A stretch of DNA of 64,000 nucleotides from Candidatus Blautia stercorigallinarum (GCA_019112785.1 DXIQ01000038.1:26732-90731); one strand, 5' to 3'; positions 8,651-18,003 are shown, counted from the stretch's first letter. Notes: generated by a model not told the origin, from the letters alone. Numbers and translations are program-made.

Positions 8651-9868
8651 ATGGGAATGAATCAGACGCCTGCTTCAGAGCGGGTACATATCGGCTTTTT
8701 CGGAAAGAGAAACGCAGGAAAATCCAGTGTGATGAACAAAGTCACAGGCCAGGATCTGGCAGTGGTATCGGATATTAAGGGAACTACCACAGATCCGGTG
8801 TATAAGTCTATGGAGCTGCTGCCTCTGGGGCCGGTAGTGATGATGGATACGCCTGGTATTGATGATGAAGGTGAACTGGGCAGCCTCCGGGTAAAGAAAA
8901 GCTATCAGGTGCTGAATAAGACCGACACGGCAGTACTGGTCATAGACGGAAAGGCCGGGATCAGCCGGGAGGATCAGGCTCTTCTGGAAAGAATACGGAA
9001 GAAAAACATACCAAGTATCCTGGTGCTGAACAAGAGGGATACACTTACAGAGGAAGAGGTCTGTCAGACCCTTTCCGGACTGCCGGAAGGATATCAGGAA
9101 GGTAAGGACTTTCTCTGGGTAAGCGCCAGAGAGGGGACAGGGATCCATGAACTGAAAGAGCGGCTGGCTGTCCTGGCAAGTACTGAGGAAAACCAGAAGA
9201 AGATCGTAGGAGATCTGCTGTCACCGGGAGATCTTGTGGTGCTGGTGGTGCCTATTGACAAATCTGCCCCTAAGGGAAGGCTGATCCTTCCACAGCAGCA
9301 GGCCATCCGGGATATCCTGGACGCCAATGCAGTGTCTGTAGTCATAAAGGAAGACCGGATAAAGGAAACTCTGGACAGTCTGGGAAAGAAGCCAAAGCTG
9401 GTCATTACCGACAGCCAGGTATTTGGAAGAGTTTCCAAAGACACCCCCAGGGAGATTCCCCTTACTTCATTTTCTATCCTGTTTGCCAGATATAAAGGAA
9501 ATTTGGATGTGCTGGCCCAGGGAGCCAGAGCCCTGGAAAAACTGAAAGACGGGGATAAGGTGCTGATCAGCGAAGGCTGCACCCACCATCGGCAGTGCGA
9601 AGATATCGGCACGGTGAAACTTCCTGCCTGGATACAGAATTATACAGGAAAAAAACTGGAGTTTTCCTTTACTTCAGGTACAGAATTTCCTGACGAACTG
9701 GAAGAATATGCCCTGATCGTCCACTGCGGCGGCTGTATGCTGAATGAACGGGAGATGAAATACCGGATAAGCTGCGCAAAGGATCAGGAAGTCCCTATCA
9801 CCAATTACGGGACCATCATCGCCTATATGAACGGAATTTTAGAGAGGAGCCTGGAACCTTTCTCATAG
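8651..9868 (+). CDS. hydF: [FeFe]-hydrogenase maturation GTPase HydF
   Basis: GTPase scaffold (405 aa) on which the 2Fe subcluster is built before transfer to the hydrogenase. The N-terminal G domain has the P-loop GKRNAGKSS (residues 18-26), DTPG and NKRD. The C-terminal cluster domain carries the diagnostic CTH and HCGGC ligands. An ATG two codons downstream (8657) is an alternative start. The stop codon lies inside a hairpin shared with the convergent LacI gene, and the two frames overlap by 6 bp. Confidence 0.94.
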   Translation: MGMNQTPASERVHIGFFGKRNAGKSSVMNKVTGQDLAVVSDIKGTTTDPVYKSMELLPLGPVVMMDTPGIDDEGELGSLRVKKSYQVLNKTDTAVLVIDGKAGISREDQALLERIRKKNIPSILVLNKRDTLTEEEVCQTLSGLPEGYQEGKDFLWVSAREGTGIHELKERLAVLASTEENQKKIVGDLLSPGDLVVLVVPIDKSAPKGRLILPQQQAIRDILDANAVSVVIKEDRIKETLDSLGKKPKLVITDSQVFGRVSKDTPREIPLTSFSILFARYKGNLDVLAQGARALEKLKDGDKVLISEGCTHHRQCEDIGTVKLPAWIQNYTGKKLEFSFTSGTEFPDELEEYALIVHCGGCMLNEREMKYRISCAKDQEVPITNYGTIIAYMNGILERSLEPFS

Positions 9869-9876
9869 AGAAAGGT
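9856..9876. terminator. Hairpin holding both convergent stop codons (hydF / lacI-type)
   Basis: ACCTTTCTC (9856-9864) pairs perfectly with GAGAAAGGT (9868-9876) around a 3-nt loop. The stop codons of hydF and of the opposing regulator both fall in it. It lacks a long T run, so termination strength is uncertain. Confidence 0.5.
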
Positions 9877-10873
9877 CCCTTACAGATTCTCTTTCTGCCA
9901 GTTCTACGTCCAGGATAATGTTTTCTGCCGGAGATTTTGGATCCTGAATCTTTTTCATAAGTATTTCACAGGTGATCCTGGCTTTCCGGCAGATGTCCTG
10001 GCGGATAGTTGTAAGCGGCGGGATCACCCGGCTGCTCATGGAATTATCATCAAAACCGATAACGGAAAGGTCCTCAGGCACCTGGTATCCCAGATGATGA
10101 GCTGCGGCATAAATGTCAAAAGCACAGTTATCCGCAGTGGTAAAGATACCGGTCACCGGACGGGGGCCTTTTTTTAATGTTTTTATGATCTCTTTCATAT
10201 CCTGTCCGGTAAGATTGATGATATGTTCCGGGGAAAGATGGACGCCGGCTTCTCTCAGATAGCTGCAGAAACCCTGGAGACGGTGCATGATAACGCCGTT
10301 TCCAATGGCTTCCGGACCGATAAAAGCCAGTTCTGTGTGGCCTTTGGAGAGAAGATATCCGGCGGCCAGTTCCCCGCCGTGAAAATCATCGATCCCCACG
10401 TTGGTGATCCTTCTCACAGTACTGTAACTGTCTGTAAAGACCAGGGGAATATGGTTATCCTCCTGGATCTGGCGGATATTATCATCAAAAAATCCGATGA
10501 ATACCGCTCCGGCCACCTTCCAGGATTTCAGGCAGTAGTTTACTTCTGAATAATCTTTAATATAATGCAGCATAAGATCATAGCCGTTTTTCTGGATCTC
10601 GCGGGCCAGTTCTCCGAAAAAGGCGCTGTTGTAGGAATCCACCAGAGGATTGGGATCCCATGGATAATCCATGAGCATGGCGGCGATGAGTTTTGATGAA
10701 TGTGAGGCCAGAGCCTTGGCAGAGGAATTTGGGATATAACCCATTTCTTCTGCTATTTTTTTTATTTTTTCCGCGGTTTTCTGGGAAATGTCCTTTGACC
10801 TTCCGTTTAAGGCCCTGGAGACGGTCATGCTGCTGACGCCGGCCTTATCTGCGATATCTTTTAAAGTTACCAT
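9863..10873 (-). CDS. LacI/GalR family transcriptional regulator
   Basis: Sugar-responsive DNA-binding repressor of about 336 aa. The N-terminal HTH is VTLKDIADKAGVSSMTVSRALNG, with the hinge helix ending SSAKALASHSSK, followed by a periplasmic-binding-like sugar domain. The ATG at 10873 is preferred over an upstream GTG (10888) because GGAG sits 9 bases before it and the protein then starts at MVTLKDI. It is divergent from a sugar ABC importer. Two CGTTAACG-like palindromes in the shared promoter region suggest control of that operon and of itself. Confidence 0.92.
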   Translation of the reverse strand: MVTLKDIADKAGVSSMTVSRALNGRSKDISQKTAEKIKKIAEEMGYIPNSSAKALASHSSKLIAAMLMDYPWDPNPLVDSYNSAFFGELAREIQKNGYDLMLHYIKDYSEVNYCLKSWKVAGAVFIGFFDDNIRQIQEDNHIPLVFTDSYSTVRRITNVGIDDFHGGELAAGYLLSKGHTELAFIGPEAIGNGVIMHRLQGFCSYLREAGVHLSPEHIINLTGQDMKEIIKTLKKGPRPVTGIFTTADNCAFDIYAAAHHLGYQVPEDLSVIGFDDNSMSSRVIPPLTTIRQDICRKARITCEILMKKIQDPKSPAENIILDVELAERESVRDLSL

Positions 10874-10895
10874 AAATTTACACTCCACGTACTGT

Positions 10896-10910
10896 TATCG
10901 TTAACGTTAT
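10896..10910. promoter_or_regulatory. LacI-type operator O1 (regulator side)
   Basis: Palindrome TATCGTTAACGTTAT centred on CGTTAACG, 23 bp upstream of the regulator start. The same core as O2 suggests autoregulation. Confidence 0.55.
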
Positions 10911-10954
10911 TATAACGGAAATCAAAGGGTTTTGCAAGAAAATACAAAAAGATA

Positions 10955-10983
10955 TTGACAGAAATAAAGGGAAGCTATATAAT
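10955..10983 (+). promoter_or_regulatory. Consensus promoter of the GH31/ABC operon
   Basis: TTGACA (10955-10960), 17 bp, TATAAT (10978-10983), a perfect sigma-A match. The O2 operator lies immediately downstream over the expected start site. Confidence 0.88.
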
Positions 10984-10992
10984 TCAATCAAA

Positions 10993-11006
10993 CGTTAGCG
11001 CTAACG
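10993..11006. promoter_or_regulatory. LacI-type operator O2
   Basis: Perfect 14-bp palindrome CGTTAGCGCTAACG placed 10 bp after the -10 box, a position where a LacI-family repressor would block initiation. Confidence 0.75.
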
Positions 11007-11042
11007 GTAAAGGGATTAGAATTATCAATTCGGAGGTGTGAA

Positions 11043-12425
11043 ATGAAAAAGTTAACTGCACTGCTCCTGGCGGGGGTAATGATCTTTTCTCTGGGCGCCT
11101 GTCAGGGAGAAGAAAGTCGGGGTAAGGATCAGCAGGGGACTGCGGATACCCAGGCAGACAAAGGACTGGAAGTTATGGGAGACAATGTAAAATATGATCC
11201 TAATCATCTGGTCAATGATGGTGAACCTATATCTATCGACTGGTGGGTATGGGCTTCAGAAGACATGTTCCGGGGAATTGCGGATATGTACGAAGAGATC
11301 CATCCTAACGTTACCATTAACATTATCAACAACCCCTGGGACGGATTTTTCACAAAGCTGCCTCTTTCTCTGCAGAAGGGAGAAGAGGGTCCTACCTTAT
11401 TCAACGTCCATAACAGCTACGAGAACCTGATCCTTAACTATATGGCTCCTTTTGACATTGACACAGATGAGCTGATCGCAGATTATCCTTCGGCAGCTTC
11501 CCATGTAAAAGACGGAAATATTTATTATGCAGATTACGGACTGTCCACCGGAATGGTGTATTACAACAAAGAAATCTGGGAAGAAGAAGGGCTTACAGAG
11601 GAAGATATCCCTACTACCTGGGATGAATTTATCCAGGTGGCCCAGAAACTGACCAAGTTTGATGAGAATGGAAAGATGGTCCGGGCCGGATTTAACTATA
11701 ACCAGTACTTCAATGCCATGGCTCTTGGCTTAAATTACCAGTTCGGCGCCAATCTCTTCAATGCAGAAGGTACTAAGGCGCAGGTTGACGGAGAAGGCAT
11801 GAAAGAAGCAGTAACCCTGCTCATCGACCTGTATGAAAAATATCATGTGGGAGATAAAGATTTCGGTACCAACTGTGAACAGAGTTTCTATCAGGGACAA
11901 AGCGCCATGACTTTTGTATGGGGGCATTTTGTAAACAACCTGAAGATCAATTATCCGGATCTGGAGTATGGAAACTTCGAAATCCCCATCCCTTCTGAGG
12001 AAACTCCTTATGCTTATTACCGTTATAACGGAGAGGCCACGCCGGCAATTAACAAAAATGCTTCCCAGGAACAGATGGAAGTGGCTCAGGATTTTATGCG
12101 GTTCTATTTTGCCAATGATGAGGTCCAGGTAACACTGTGTAAAGAGGGAGGACTGATCCCTGCGAAATCTGTTCTCATGGAGGATCCGGAGCTTAAGGAT
12201 ACGCCTATCGTCAAGACCGTAGGGCCTCATATTGACCGGTATATCTGGCCGGGCGCCATGCCTTCCACTCTGGAGACGAATATGAAGATCGCAGGAGAGG
12301 ATATCCTCTATAACGGAAAGAGTATGGATAAAGCTTTGAAAAACGCCAACGATATCATTAACGTAGACCTGGCCAACGCAGATTTTACAGCCAGCGAAAA
12401 TCTCTACAAATATTACCAAGAATAG
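11043..12425 (+). CDS. Sugar ABC transporter substrate-binding lipoprotein
   Basis: Extracellular solute-binding protein family 1 (460 aa). The signal peptide ends in a lipobox LGAC with C20 as the lipidated residue, followed by a Glu/Gly-rich linker. The mature part carries typical family 1 features (WWVWASEDMFRGIADMYEEIHP, QKGEEGPTLFNVH, GQSAMTFVWGHF). It is first in an operon with two permeases and a GH31 glycosidase, so the ligand is likely an alpha-linked glucosyl or galactosyl oligosaccharide. That ligand is inferred from context. Confidence 0.9.
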   Translation: MKKLTALLLAGVMIFSLGACQGEESRGKDQQGTADTQADKGLEVMGDNVKYDPNHLVNDGEPISIDWWVWASEDMFRGIADMYEEIHPNVTINIINNPWDGFFTKLPLSLQKGEEGPTLFNVHNSYENLILNYMAPFDIDTDELIADYPSAASHVKDGNIYYADYGLSTGMVYYNKEIWEEEGLTEEDIPTTWDEFIQVAQKLTKFDENGKMVRAGFNYNQYFNAMALGLNYQFGANLFNAEGTKAQVDGEGMKEAVTLLIDLYEKYHVGDKDFGTNCEQSFYQGQSAMTFVWGHFVNNLKINYPDLEYGNFEIPIPSEETPYAYYRYNGEATPAINKNASQEQMEVAQDFMRFYFANDEVQVTLCKEGGLIPAKSVLMEDPELKDTPIVKTVGPHIDRYIWPGAMPSTLETNMKIAGEDILYNGKSMDKALKNANDIINVDLANADFTASENLYKYYQE

Positions 12426-12437
12426 GAGGGGGAAGAG

Positions 12438-13316
12438 ATGTTCTGGAAAAGAAGACCTCTGCAGAGTAAAAGTGAAGTCTGGATGAGAAACCTGGTTATG
12501 GGATTTCTGATCCTGTATATGACAATATTTCTGGTGATTCCTGTGATCATGGTAGTTGCAGGAAGTTTTCATCAGTGGAACCCGCTGAATCAGACCTACA
12601 ACTGGCTGGGAGTGGATAACTACATCCGGATGTTTTCCTACCCTACCTTCTGGCAGTCCATGATCAATACAGTCGTGTTCTGTGTAGTGGTAGTTGTTTT
12701 CCGGGTAGTCCTGGGTCTGGCTATTGCCTATGCCCTGAACTCTAAGATGACAAAGCATAAGACCTTCTTTCGGACGGTATTCTATATGCCTACAGTAACC
12801 CCTCTGGTAGCTGTGGCATACGTATGGATGATCATGTACAATCCTCAGTTTGGTCTTATTGACAAAATCTTCGGTCTGGATATAAACTGGCTTTATGACA
12901 GCAAGTTTGCCCTGCCTTCCCTGATGATCATGACTATCTGGAAGGATTTCGGATATGCAGTGATCCTGTTTCTGTCAGGCCTGTTGTCCCTGCCGGCAGA
13001 CTGCTATGAATCCGCCAGCATTGACGGCGCCAACGCATGGCAGACTTTCCGCTATATCACCCTGCCCCTTCTGAAGCCCACCATGCTTTTTGTAGTGGTA
13101 ACTTCCATCATCTCCTATCTCCAGGCTTATGTGCCGGTGCTGGTCATGACAAAGGGCGGACCGGGAACCTCTACATACTTAAGTTCTTACCTGGTATATG
13201 ACCAGGCCTTTAAACAGTATAATTTCGGATATGCTTCCGCAATTTCCCTGTTTATTTTGGTACTGACGGCAATATTTACAGTGATCTCCTTTAAGGTCAC
13301 AGGTGAGAAGAATTAG
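12438..13316 (+). CDS. Sugar ABC transporter permease (MalF/UgpA type)
   Basis: A 292-aa membrane protein with six predicted transmembrane helices. The EAA loop is SIDGANAWQTFRYITLPLLKPT, which contacts the ATPase. It lies 12 bp after the binding-protein gene and 3 bp before the second permease start region. No ATP-binding subunit is encoded in the operon, so a shared MsmK-type ATPase elsewhere is expected. Confidence 0.9.
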   Translation: MFWKRRPLQSKSEVWMRNLVMGFLILYMTIFLVIPVIMVVAGSFHQWNPLNQTYNWLGVDNYIRMFSYPTFWQSMINTVVFCVVVVVFRVVLGLAIAYALNSKMTKHKTFFRTVFYMPTVTPLVAVAYVWMIMYNPQFGLIDKIFGLDINWLYDSKFALPSLMIMTIWKDFGYAVILFLSGLLSLPADCYESASIDGANAWQTFRYITLPLLKPTMLFVVVTSIISYLQAYVPVLVMTKGGPGTSTYLSSYLVYDQAFKQYNFGYASAISLFILVLTAIFTVISFKVTGEKN

Positions 13317-13328
13317 GAGGTGCCGGAT

Positions 13329-14150
13329 ATGAAACATAAAGTATTAAAAACCATATTATTTATCGTGCTCTGCCTGGCAGGAGTAGTCACAGTGCTTCCT
13401 TTTGTATGGATGGTATTTTCATCCTTTAAGACTAACGGGGAGATCGAAGCCCTGGAGCAGACCATCCTTCCAAAAGAGCCGATCCTTGACAACTATCTGA
13501 ACCTTCAGGAAAACTTTAACTTCCTGGGATACTTTACCAACAGTATTATGATCGCAGTGATCGTAACGGTGCTGGTAGTCTATACAAGCTGTATCTGCGG
13601 TTATGTTCTGGGAAAATACCAGTTTAAAGGGAAAAATGTGATCTTCGGCTTTGTTATGATGACTATGATGATCCCCTGGTCCGTAACCATTATCCCCAGA
13701 TATACTATGTTTATGAAAGCAGGACTTCAGGATACCTATCTGTCCCTGATCCTGCCGGTCATGGTCAGCGGCTTCGGTATTTTTATGATGAAACAGAATA
13801 TGGAGACTATTCCGGACGAGCTGATTGAAGCAGCCAGGATGGACGGATCCAACGAGTTCCAGACCTTCCACAAGCTGATCCTGCCTCTGTGCAAAAACGG
13901 TATTTCGGCTATCGCCATCTTCCAGTTTCTGTGGGTATGGGAGGACTACCTGTGGCCTTATCTGATGATCGACAGTGAAAACAAACAGCTGCTGGCTGTG
14001 GGACTGACACTGTTTAACGGAAGATATTCCACCGATTACGGCGGATTGTTTGCAGCTACCACTATTTCAATCCTTCCTGTGATCATTGTATATGTGATCT
14101 TCCAGAAACGTTTTGTGGCAGGCGTGGCTTCAGGAGCTGTAAAGGGCTGA
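13329..14150 (+). CDS. Sugar ABC transporter permease (MalG/UgpE type)
   Basis: Partner permease of about 273 aa with six membrane segments and the EAA loop ARMDGSNEFQTFHKLILPLCK. The ATG at 13329 is chosen because AGGAGG ends at 13319, which gives 9-base spacing. A GTG inside the ribosome site (13320) is less likely. The C-terminal FVAGVASGAVKG is the usual MalG-type ending. Confidence 0.9.
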   Translation: MKHKVLKTILFIVLCLAGVVTVLPFVWMVFSSFKTNGEIEALEQTILPKEPILDNYLNLQENFNFLGYFTNSIMIAVIVTVLVVYTSCICGYVLGKYQFKGKNVIFGFVMMTMMIPWSVTIIPRYTMFMKAGLQDTYLSLILPVMVSGFGIFMMKQNMETIPDELIEAARMDGSNEFQTFHKLILPLCKNGISAIAIFQFLWVWEDYLWPYLMIDSENKQLLAVGLTLFNGRYSTDYGGLFAATTISILPVIIVYVIFQKRFVAGVASGAVKG

Positions 14151-14199
14151 TATTTATCTACGGTATTTTGACTTGAATGAAAAAACAGGAGGAGAGACA

Positions 14200-16632
14200 A
14201 TGAACAAAAATTGGAAGATTCAGGTAAATCCAAAAGCAGACACTGAGAATATCCTTCAGGGAGAAAAATACAGGATCACCATGCTTACAGAAGGCCTTGT
14301 CAGGTTGGAGTACAGTGAGGAAGGGATTTTTGAGGACCGGGCTACCCAGAGCGTGTGGAACCGGGATTTCCCTAAGGTGGATTTTACTTATAAAGAAACG
14401 GAGGATCAGCTGGAGATCTTTACCTCAATGATCCATCTGATCTATGACAAAAAGAAATTTTCTCCCAATGGTTTATCTATCCAGGCAGTGGGAAATTTCA
14501 GCGCCTACGGAAGTATCTGGCATTACGGACAGGACTTTCAGGATCTGAAAGGAACTGCCAGGACCTTGGATGAGGCAGACGGAGAAATCCCTCTGGAGCG
14601 GGGAATCATCGGAAGAAACGGATTTTCTGTGCTGGACGACAGCAAGTCTCTCCTTCTTGGGGAAGACGGCTGGATCCAGCCCAGGACCCACCAGGAAGAG
14701 GACCTGTATTTCTGGGGGTATGGACATGAGTATAAAAGAGCTCTGAAAGATTTCTATTATCTCTGCGGAAAAAGCCCCATGGTCCCCAGATACGCCTTAG
14801 GAAACTGGTGGAGCAGATATTATAAATATACGGAAGAATCTTATAAAGAACTGATGAACCGCTTTGAAAAGGAGCAGATTCCTTTTTCTGTGGCTGTTAT
14901 TGATATGGACTGGCATCTGGTGGACATTGATCCCAAGTACGGAAGCGGCTGGACCGGATATACCTGGAACAGAGATCTGTTTCCGGATCCGGAGGAGTTC
15001 CTTCAGTGGCTCCATGACCGGAATAAGAGGGTGACTTTGAATATCCATCCGGCAGACGGCGTCCGGGCCCATGAGGAACAGTACCGGGCAGTGGCAGAAG
15101 AAATGGGAGTAGATTGGGAGAAGGAACAGCCGGTAAACTTTGATCCGGCAGATCCCAAATTCCTGGAAGCATGCTTTAAGCATATTTTCCATCCTATGGA
15201 AGCGCAGGGAGTAGACTTCTGGTGGCTGGACTGGCAGTCCGGCGGTCTCAGTAAGGTGGAAGGACTGGATCCTCTCTGGGTGCTGAACCATTATCATTAC
15301 CTGGACAGCGGCAGAGACGGAAAACGGCCTATGACCTTTTCCAGATACGCAGGACCGGGAAGCCACCGTTATCCTGTAGGATTTTCCGGAGATACCATTG
15401 TAACCTGGGCCTCTCTGGCTTTCCAGCCTTACTTTACAGCTACGGCCTCGAATATCGGATACGGCATGTGGAGCCACGATATCGGCGGCCATATGATGGG
15501 GATCAAAGATGACGAGATGGCAGGACGCTGGCTTCAGTTTGGCGTATTTTCTCCGGTTATGCGTCTCCACTCCAGCAGCAGCGAATTTAATGCAAAGGAA
15601 CCCTGGAGATACCGGAAGGACATCGCAGATATGATGAAAGACTTCCTCCGGCTGAGACATGGGCTGGTACCTTACCTTTATACCATGAACTACCGGGCTT
15701 ATGAGGAAGACCTGCCTCTGGTGCTTCCTATGTACTATGATTATCCGGAAGCCAGGGAAGCTTATGAAGTGCCAAACGAGTATTTCTTCGGCAGCCAGCT
15801 TCTGTGCGCGCCTATTACAGCACCTCAGATCAGCCGTCTGAATGTAGGAAAGGTAAAAGTCTGGCTTCCGGAAGGAACCTGGTATGATGTATTTACCGGC
15901 ATGAGATACCGGGGCGGAAGAATGATGAATATGTACCGGGGACTGTCTTCTTTTCCGGTGCTGGTAAAAGCAGGGGCCATTATTCCTATGACAGAGGAAC
16001 TGGAGAGTATCCAGAAAAACCCGATAAAGATGTGTCTCCATGTATATCCGGGAGGAGAGGGAAGTTTCCTTCTCTACGAAGATGACAATGAAACAGAAGA
16101 TTACAAAAAAGGCAGTTTTGTAAAGACTCCTGTAACCTTTTCCTGGAACAGCGAGGAGAAGACGGCAGAGCTGGTCATTAAAGCGCCCCAGGGAAACCGG
16201 GAACTTCTGCCCGAGAAGAGAAACTGGAAAGTGATCTTCCATGGCATAGAGCCCTGTCAGACAGAAGCGGCAGCAGAGCTTTCCTGGGAAGGTTTCCCGG
16301 AAACCACAGTGAGGATCCTGGAAGCAGGGGAAAGCAGCCTGGGAGAGATCACTTATGACAGAAAAAACGCCAGCCTGTGCTGTGATCTGGGAGAACAGGA
16401 TCCTGCCAAGGAGATCCGCATTCTCCTGAGAGATATCAAAGAGAAAGAAAATGATATTGCCGCCTGTGCTTTTGACTTCCTGAATCAGGCAGAGATTGAA
16501 TTTGTATTGAAAGACATTCTTTATCAGATGATCAGAGAAGGAGAAGATAAGACCATATTATTGTCCCAGCTTCAGGCTATGGAACTGGATCCGGAGCTGC
16601 TGGGAGTGCTGACAGAGATCATAACGGCGTAG
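14200..16632 (+). CDS. Glycoside hydrolase family 31 (alpha-glycosidase)
   Basis: Large GH31 enzyme of about 810 aa without a signal peptide, so it acts on imported sugars. Seen are an N-terminal beta-sandwich (N-domain), then the barrel with VIDMDWHLVDID and VDFWWLDWQSG, whose Asp aligns with the family nucleophile. RYAGPGSHRYPVGFSGDT supplies the likely acid/base Asp, followed by SHDIGGHM. C-terminal beta domains and a helical tail follow. The start at 14200 is supported by AGGAGGAG. The WLDWQ nucleophile block differs from the WxDMNE of classical alpha-glucosidases, so specificity is open. It is the last gene of the LacI-controlled operon. Confidence 0.9.
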   Translation: MNKNWKIQVNPKADTENILQGEKYRITMLTEGLVRLEYSEEGIFEDRATQSVWNRDFPKVDFTYKETEDQLEIFTSMIHLIYDKKKFSPNGLSIQAVGNFSAYGSIWHYGQDFQDLKGTARTLDEADGEIPLERGIIGRNGFSVLDDSKSLLLGEDGWIQPRTHQEEDLYFWGYGHEYKRALKDFYYLCGKSPMVPRYALGNWWSRYYKYTEESYKELMNRFEKEQIPFSVAVIDMDWHLVDIDPKYGSGWTGYTWNRDLFPDPEEFLQWLHDRNKRVTLNIHPADGVRAHEEQYRAVAEEMGVDWEKEQPVNFDPADPKFLEACFKHIFHPMEAQGVDFWWLDWQSGGLSKVEGLDPLWVLNHYHYLDSGRDGKRPMTFSRYAGPGSHRYPVGFSGDTIVTWASLAFQPYFTATASNIGYGMWSHDIGGHMMGIKDDEMAGRWLQFGVFSPVMRLHSSSSEFNAKEPWRYRKDIADMMKDFLRLRHGLVPYLYTMNYRAYEEDLPLVLPMYYDYPEAREAYEVPNEYFFGSQLLCAPITAPQISRLNVGKVKVWLPEGTWYDVFTGMRYRGGRMMNMYRGLSSFPVLVKAGAIIPMTEELESIQKNPIKMCLHVYPGGEGSFLLYEDDNETEDYKKGSFVKTPVTFSWNSEEKTAELVIKAPQGNRELLPEKRNWKVIFHGIEPCQTEAAAELSWEGFPETTVRILEAGESSLGEITYDRKNASLCCDLGEQDPAKEIRILLRDIKEKENDIAACAFDFLNQAEIEFVLKDILYQMIREGEDKTILLSQLQAMELDPELLGVLTEIITA

Positions 16633-16652
16633 AAGGGAATATAAAGAGAAAA

Positions 16653-16683
16653 CAGGACCGGGAAATCCAGATTCCCGGTCCTG
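16653..16683. terminator. Bidirectional hairpin between GH31 gene and thiT
   Basis: A perfect 12-bp stem, CAGGACCGGGAA (16653-16664) with 16672-16683, loop of 7. The T run is poor. It separates two convergent genes. Confidence 0.65.
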
Positions 16684-16727
16684 TGGCCTTCTTTGGGTCG
16701 CAAAATATTTGCGACGATTTATGAACT

Positions 16728-17393
16728 TTACTGCAGAGCTGTCTGTTTTACCCGGTTCAGTGCCTTGGACACTGCAGGGATTGAAATGATGATCACGGTA
16801 ATGATCCCTTCTACAAGCAGGTAGCTGTAGTTGTATACAATGGGATATATGCTGGTAAGTGCCTTTGGAAAATTATCCGGCATATAGTCCATCCAGTAGA
16901 GGTAACCGCCCAGGGCATGAAAGGCGCCTCTTGCAATAACGGCAGCTATGTAGCCTTTCAGCAGACCGTGTTTGCTCTTTGCAAAGAATCCTGCTATGCC
17001 CAGAGCTGCAAAAGCCAGGATATAGTCGCAGCATACCTGGAAGAATGAAAGCACATAAGGCTCCTGGATAAACTGCAGGATGCCGTATGCCAGACCTACT
17101 AAGACTCCGGTTTTCGGGCCATACCAGTTTGCTACCAGGACAATGAAAAGCATGCTGCACAGGGTCACGCTTCCGCCCCAGGGCATATTAAACAGCTTCA
17201 GATAAGATGTGATAAATGCCAGAGCCATAGCCATGGCGCAGAATACAAGTTGTCTGGTTCCCATCTTTTTCTTTTCTGAAATCCTGCCTGCAAAGATAAG
17301 AGCAACTACAAAAAGGATGATCCCTGCAGCAACGCAGAGTACATATCCGGCGGTAGTCAGTCCTCCTTCTGCATTAACAAGAAATTGAAACAT
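16728..17393 (-). CDS. thiT: Energy-coupled thiamine transporter ThiT (ECF S component)
   Basis: Membrane protein (221 aa, six predicted helices) that binds thiamine and uses the shared ECF module. Matching features are the MAMALAFITSYLKLFNMPWGGSVTLCSML block, WYGPKTGVLVGLAYGILQF, and FHALGGYLYWMDYMP with the conserved aromatic residues of ThiT. The start at 17393 follows AGGAGGG. A TPP riboswitch sits directly upstream, confirming the vitamin. The native ThiT N-terminus is preceded here by one extra membrane segment (residues about 12-33). Confidence 0.93.
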   Translation of the reverse strand: MFQFLVNAEGGLTTAGYVLCVAAGIILFVVALIFAGRISEKKKMGTRQLVFCAMAMALAFITSYLKLFNMPWGGSVTLCSMLFIVLVANWYGPKTGVLVGLAYGILQFIQEPYVLSFFQVCCDYILAFAALGIAGFFAKSKHGLLKGYIAAVIARGAFHALGGYLYWMDYMPDNFPKALTSIYPIVYNYSYLLVEGIITVIIISIPAVSKALNRVKQTALQ

Positions 17394-17445
17394 AAAAAAT
17401 CCCTCCTGTTCCCAAGACTGAAAACAAAAGGGCTGTAGTAAAAGA

Positions 17446-17537
17446 ACGCATCCCTACGTTGGCATTATCCAAATCAGGTTATGGGTCGAAGCTTACAACT
17501 TCCTCTCAGCCTGTGGCACAAGCTCCCCTTGTTATCA
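17446..17537 (-). promoter_or_regulatory. TPP (thi-box) riboswitch
   Basis: On the minus strand the conserved parts occur in order: GGGGAGC near the 5' end, the GGCTGAGAGG core, GACCC, ACCTGATTTGGATAATGCC, then CGTAGGGA. This is the TPP aptamer consensus. It ends about 50 nt before the thiT start, so TPP probably represses thiT. Confidence 0.96.
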
Positions 17538-17631
17538 ATCTTATGTAATTTAACCGGACTTTATGATATACACATCCGGAAAAAATGTCAAGAGTGGAAA
17601 TAGGATAGGAAAGGTTATAATATCATTGAGG

Positions 17632-17945
17632 CGGAGAAGAATTTTTTAAATCGTACCGTCGAGATTACCATTTCCTTACTTTCTGCCGTAGAGAGGAGTT
17701 GGGTTGTATGGTAGGAATCGCAATGTTTGGGTTTTCTGCCGTAGAGAGGAGACGAATTATACGGTCGGAATCGGGATGTTTGGATTTTTTGACGTAGAGA
17801 GGAGTCAAATCATACGGTCGGAATCGGGATATTTGGATTTTCTGCCGTAGAGAGGAGACGAATTATACGGTCGGAATCAGGATATTTGGATTTTAGGCCG
17901 TAGAGTGAAGACGGGTCGGGATCCAGACATTCGGATTTTCCTGTT
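17632..17945. repeat. Five tandem 53-bp repeats (plus degenerate flanks)
   Basis: The CGTAGAG block recurs at 17687, 17740, 17793, 17846 and 17899, exactly 53 bp apart each time. A decayed copy precedes (about 17632) and a partial copy follows. The unit reads approximately GCCGTAGAGAGGAGACGAAT, then TATACGGTCGGAATCGGGAT and a T-rich tail. CCGTA and TACGG within each unit can pair as a small hairpin. No reading frame runs through. Array sits between thiT and the phosphohexomutase. Confidence 0.9.
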
Positions 17946-17966
17946 CTGGATGTTTCGGATAAAGAG

Positions 17967-18003
17967 AATAACAGACGGTCCGCTTTGCGAACCGCCTGTT
18001 ATT
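17967..18003 (-). terminator. Terminator hairpin after the phosphohexomutase
   Basis: AATAACAG-CGGT pairs with ACCG-CTGTTATT across a short loop (17967-18003). It lies downstream of the minus-strand phosphohexomutase gene. Confidence 0.6.

Noticed and set aside
14797..16242. Long minus-strand open frame opposite the GH31 gene
   Set aside because: It lacks any recognisable family and lies entirely antisense to a strongly supported GH31 gene. The frame is a codon-bias shadow.
17632..17945. CRISPR array
   Set aside because: The whole 53-bp unit repeats with no unique spacers and no cas genes nearby, so it is a plain tandem repeat.
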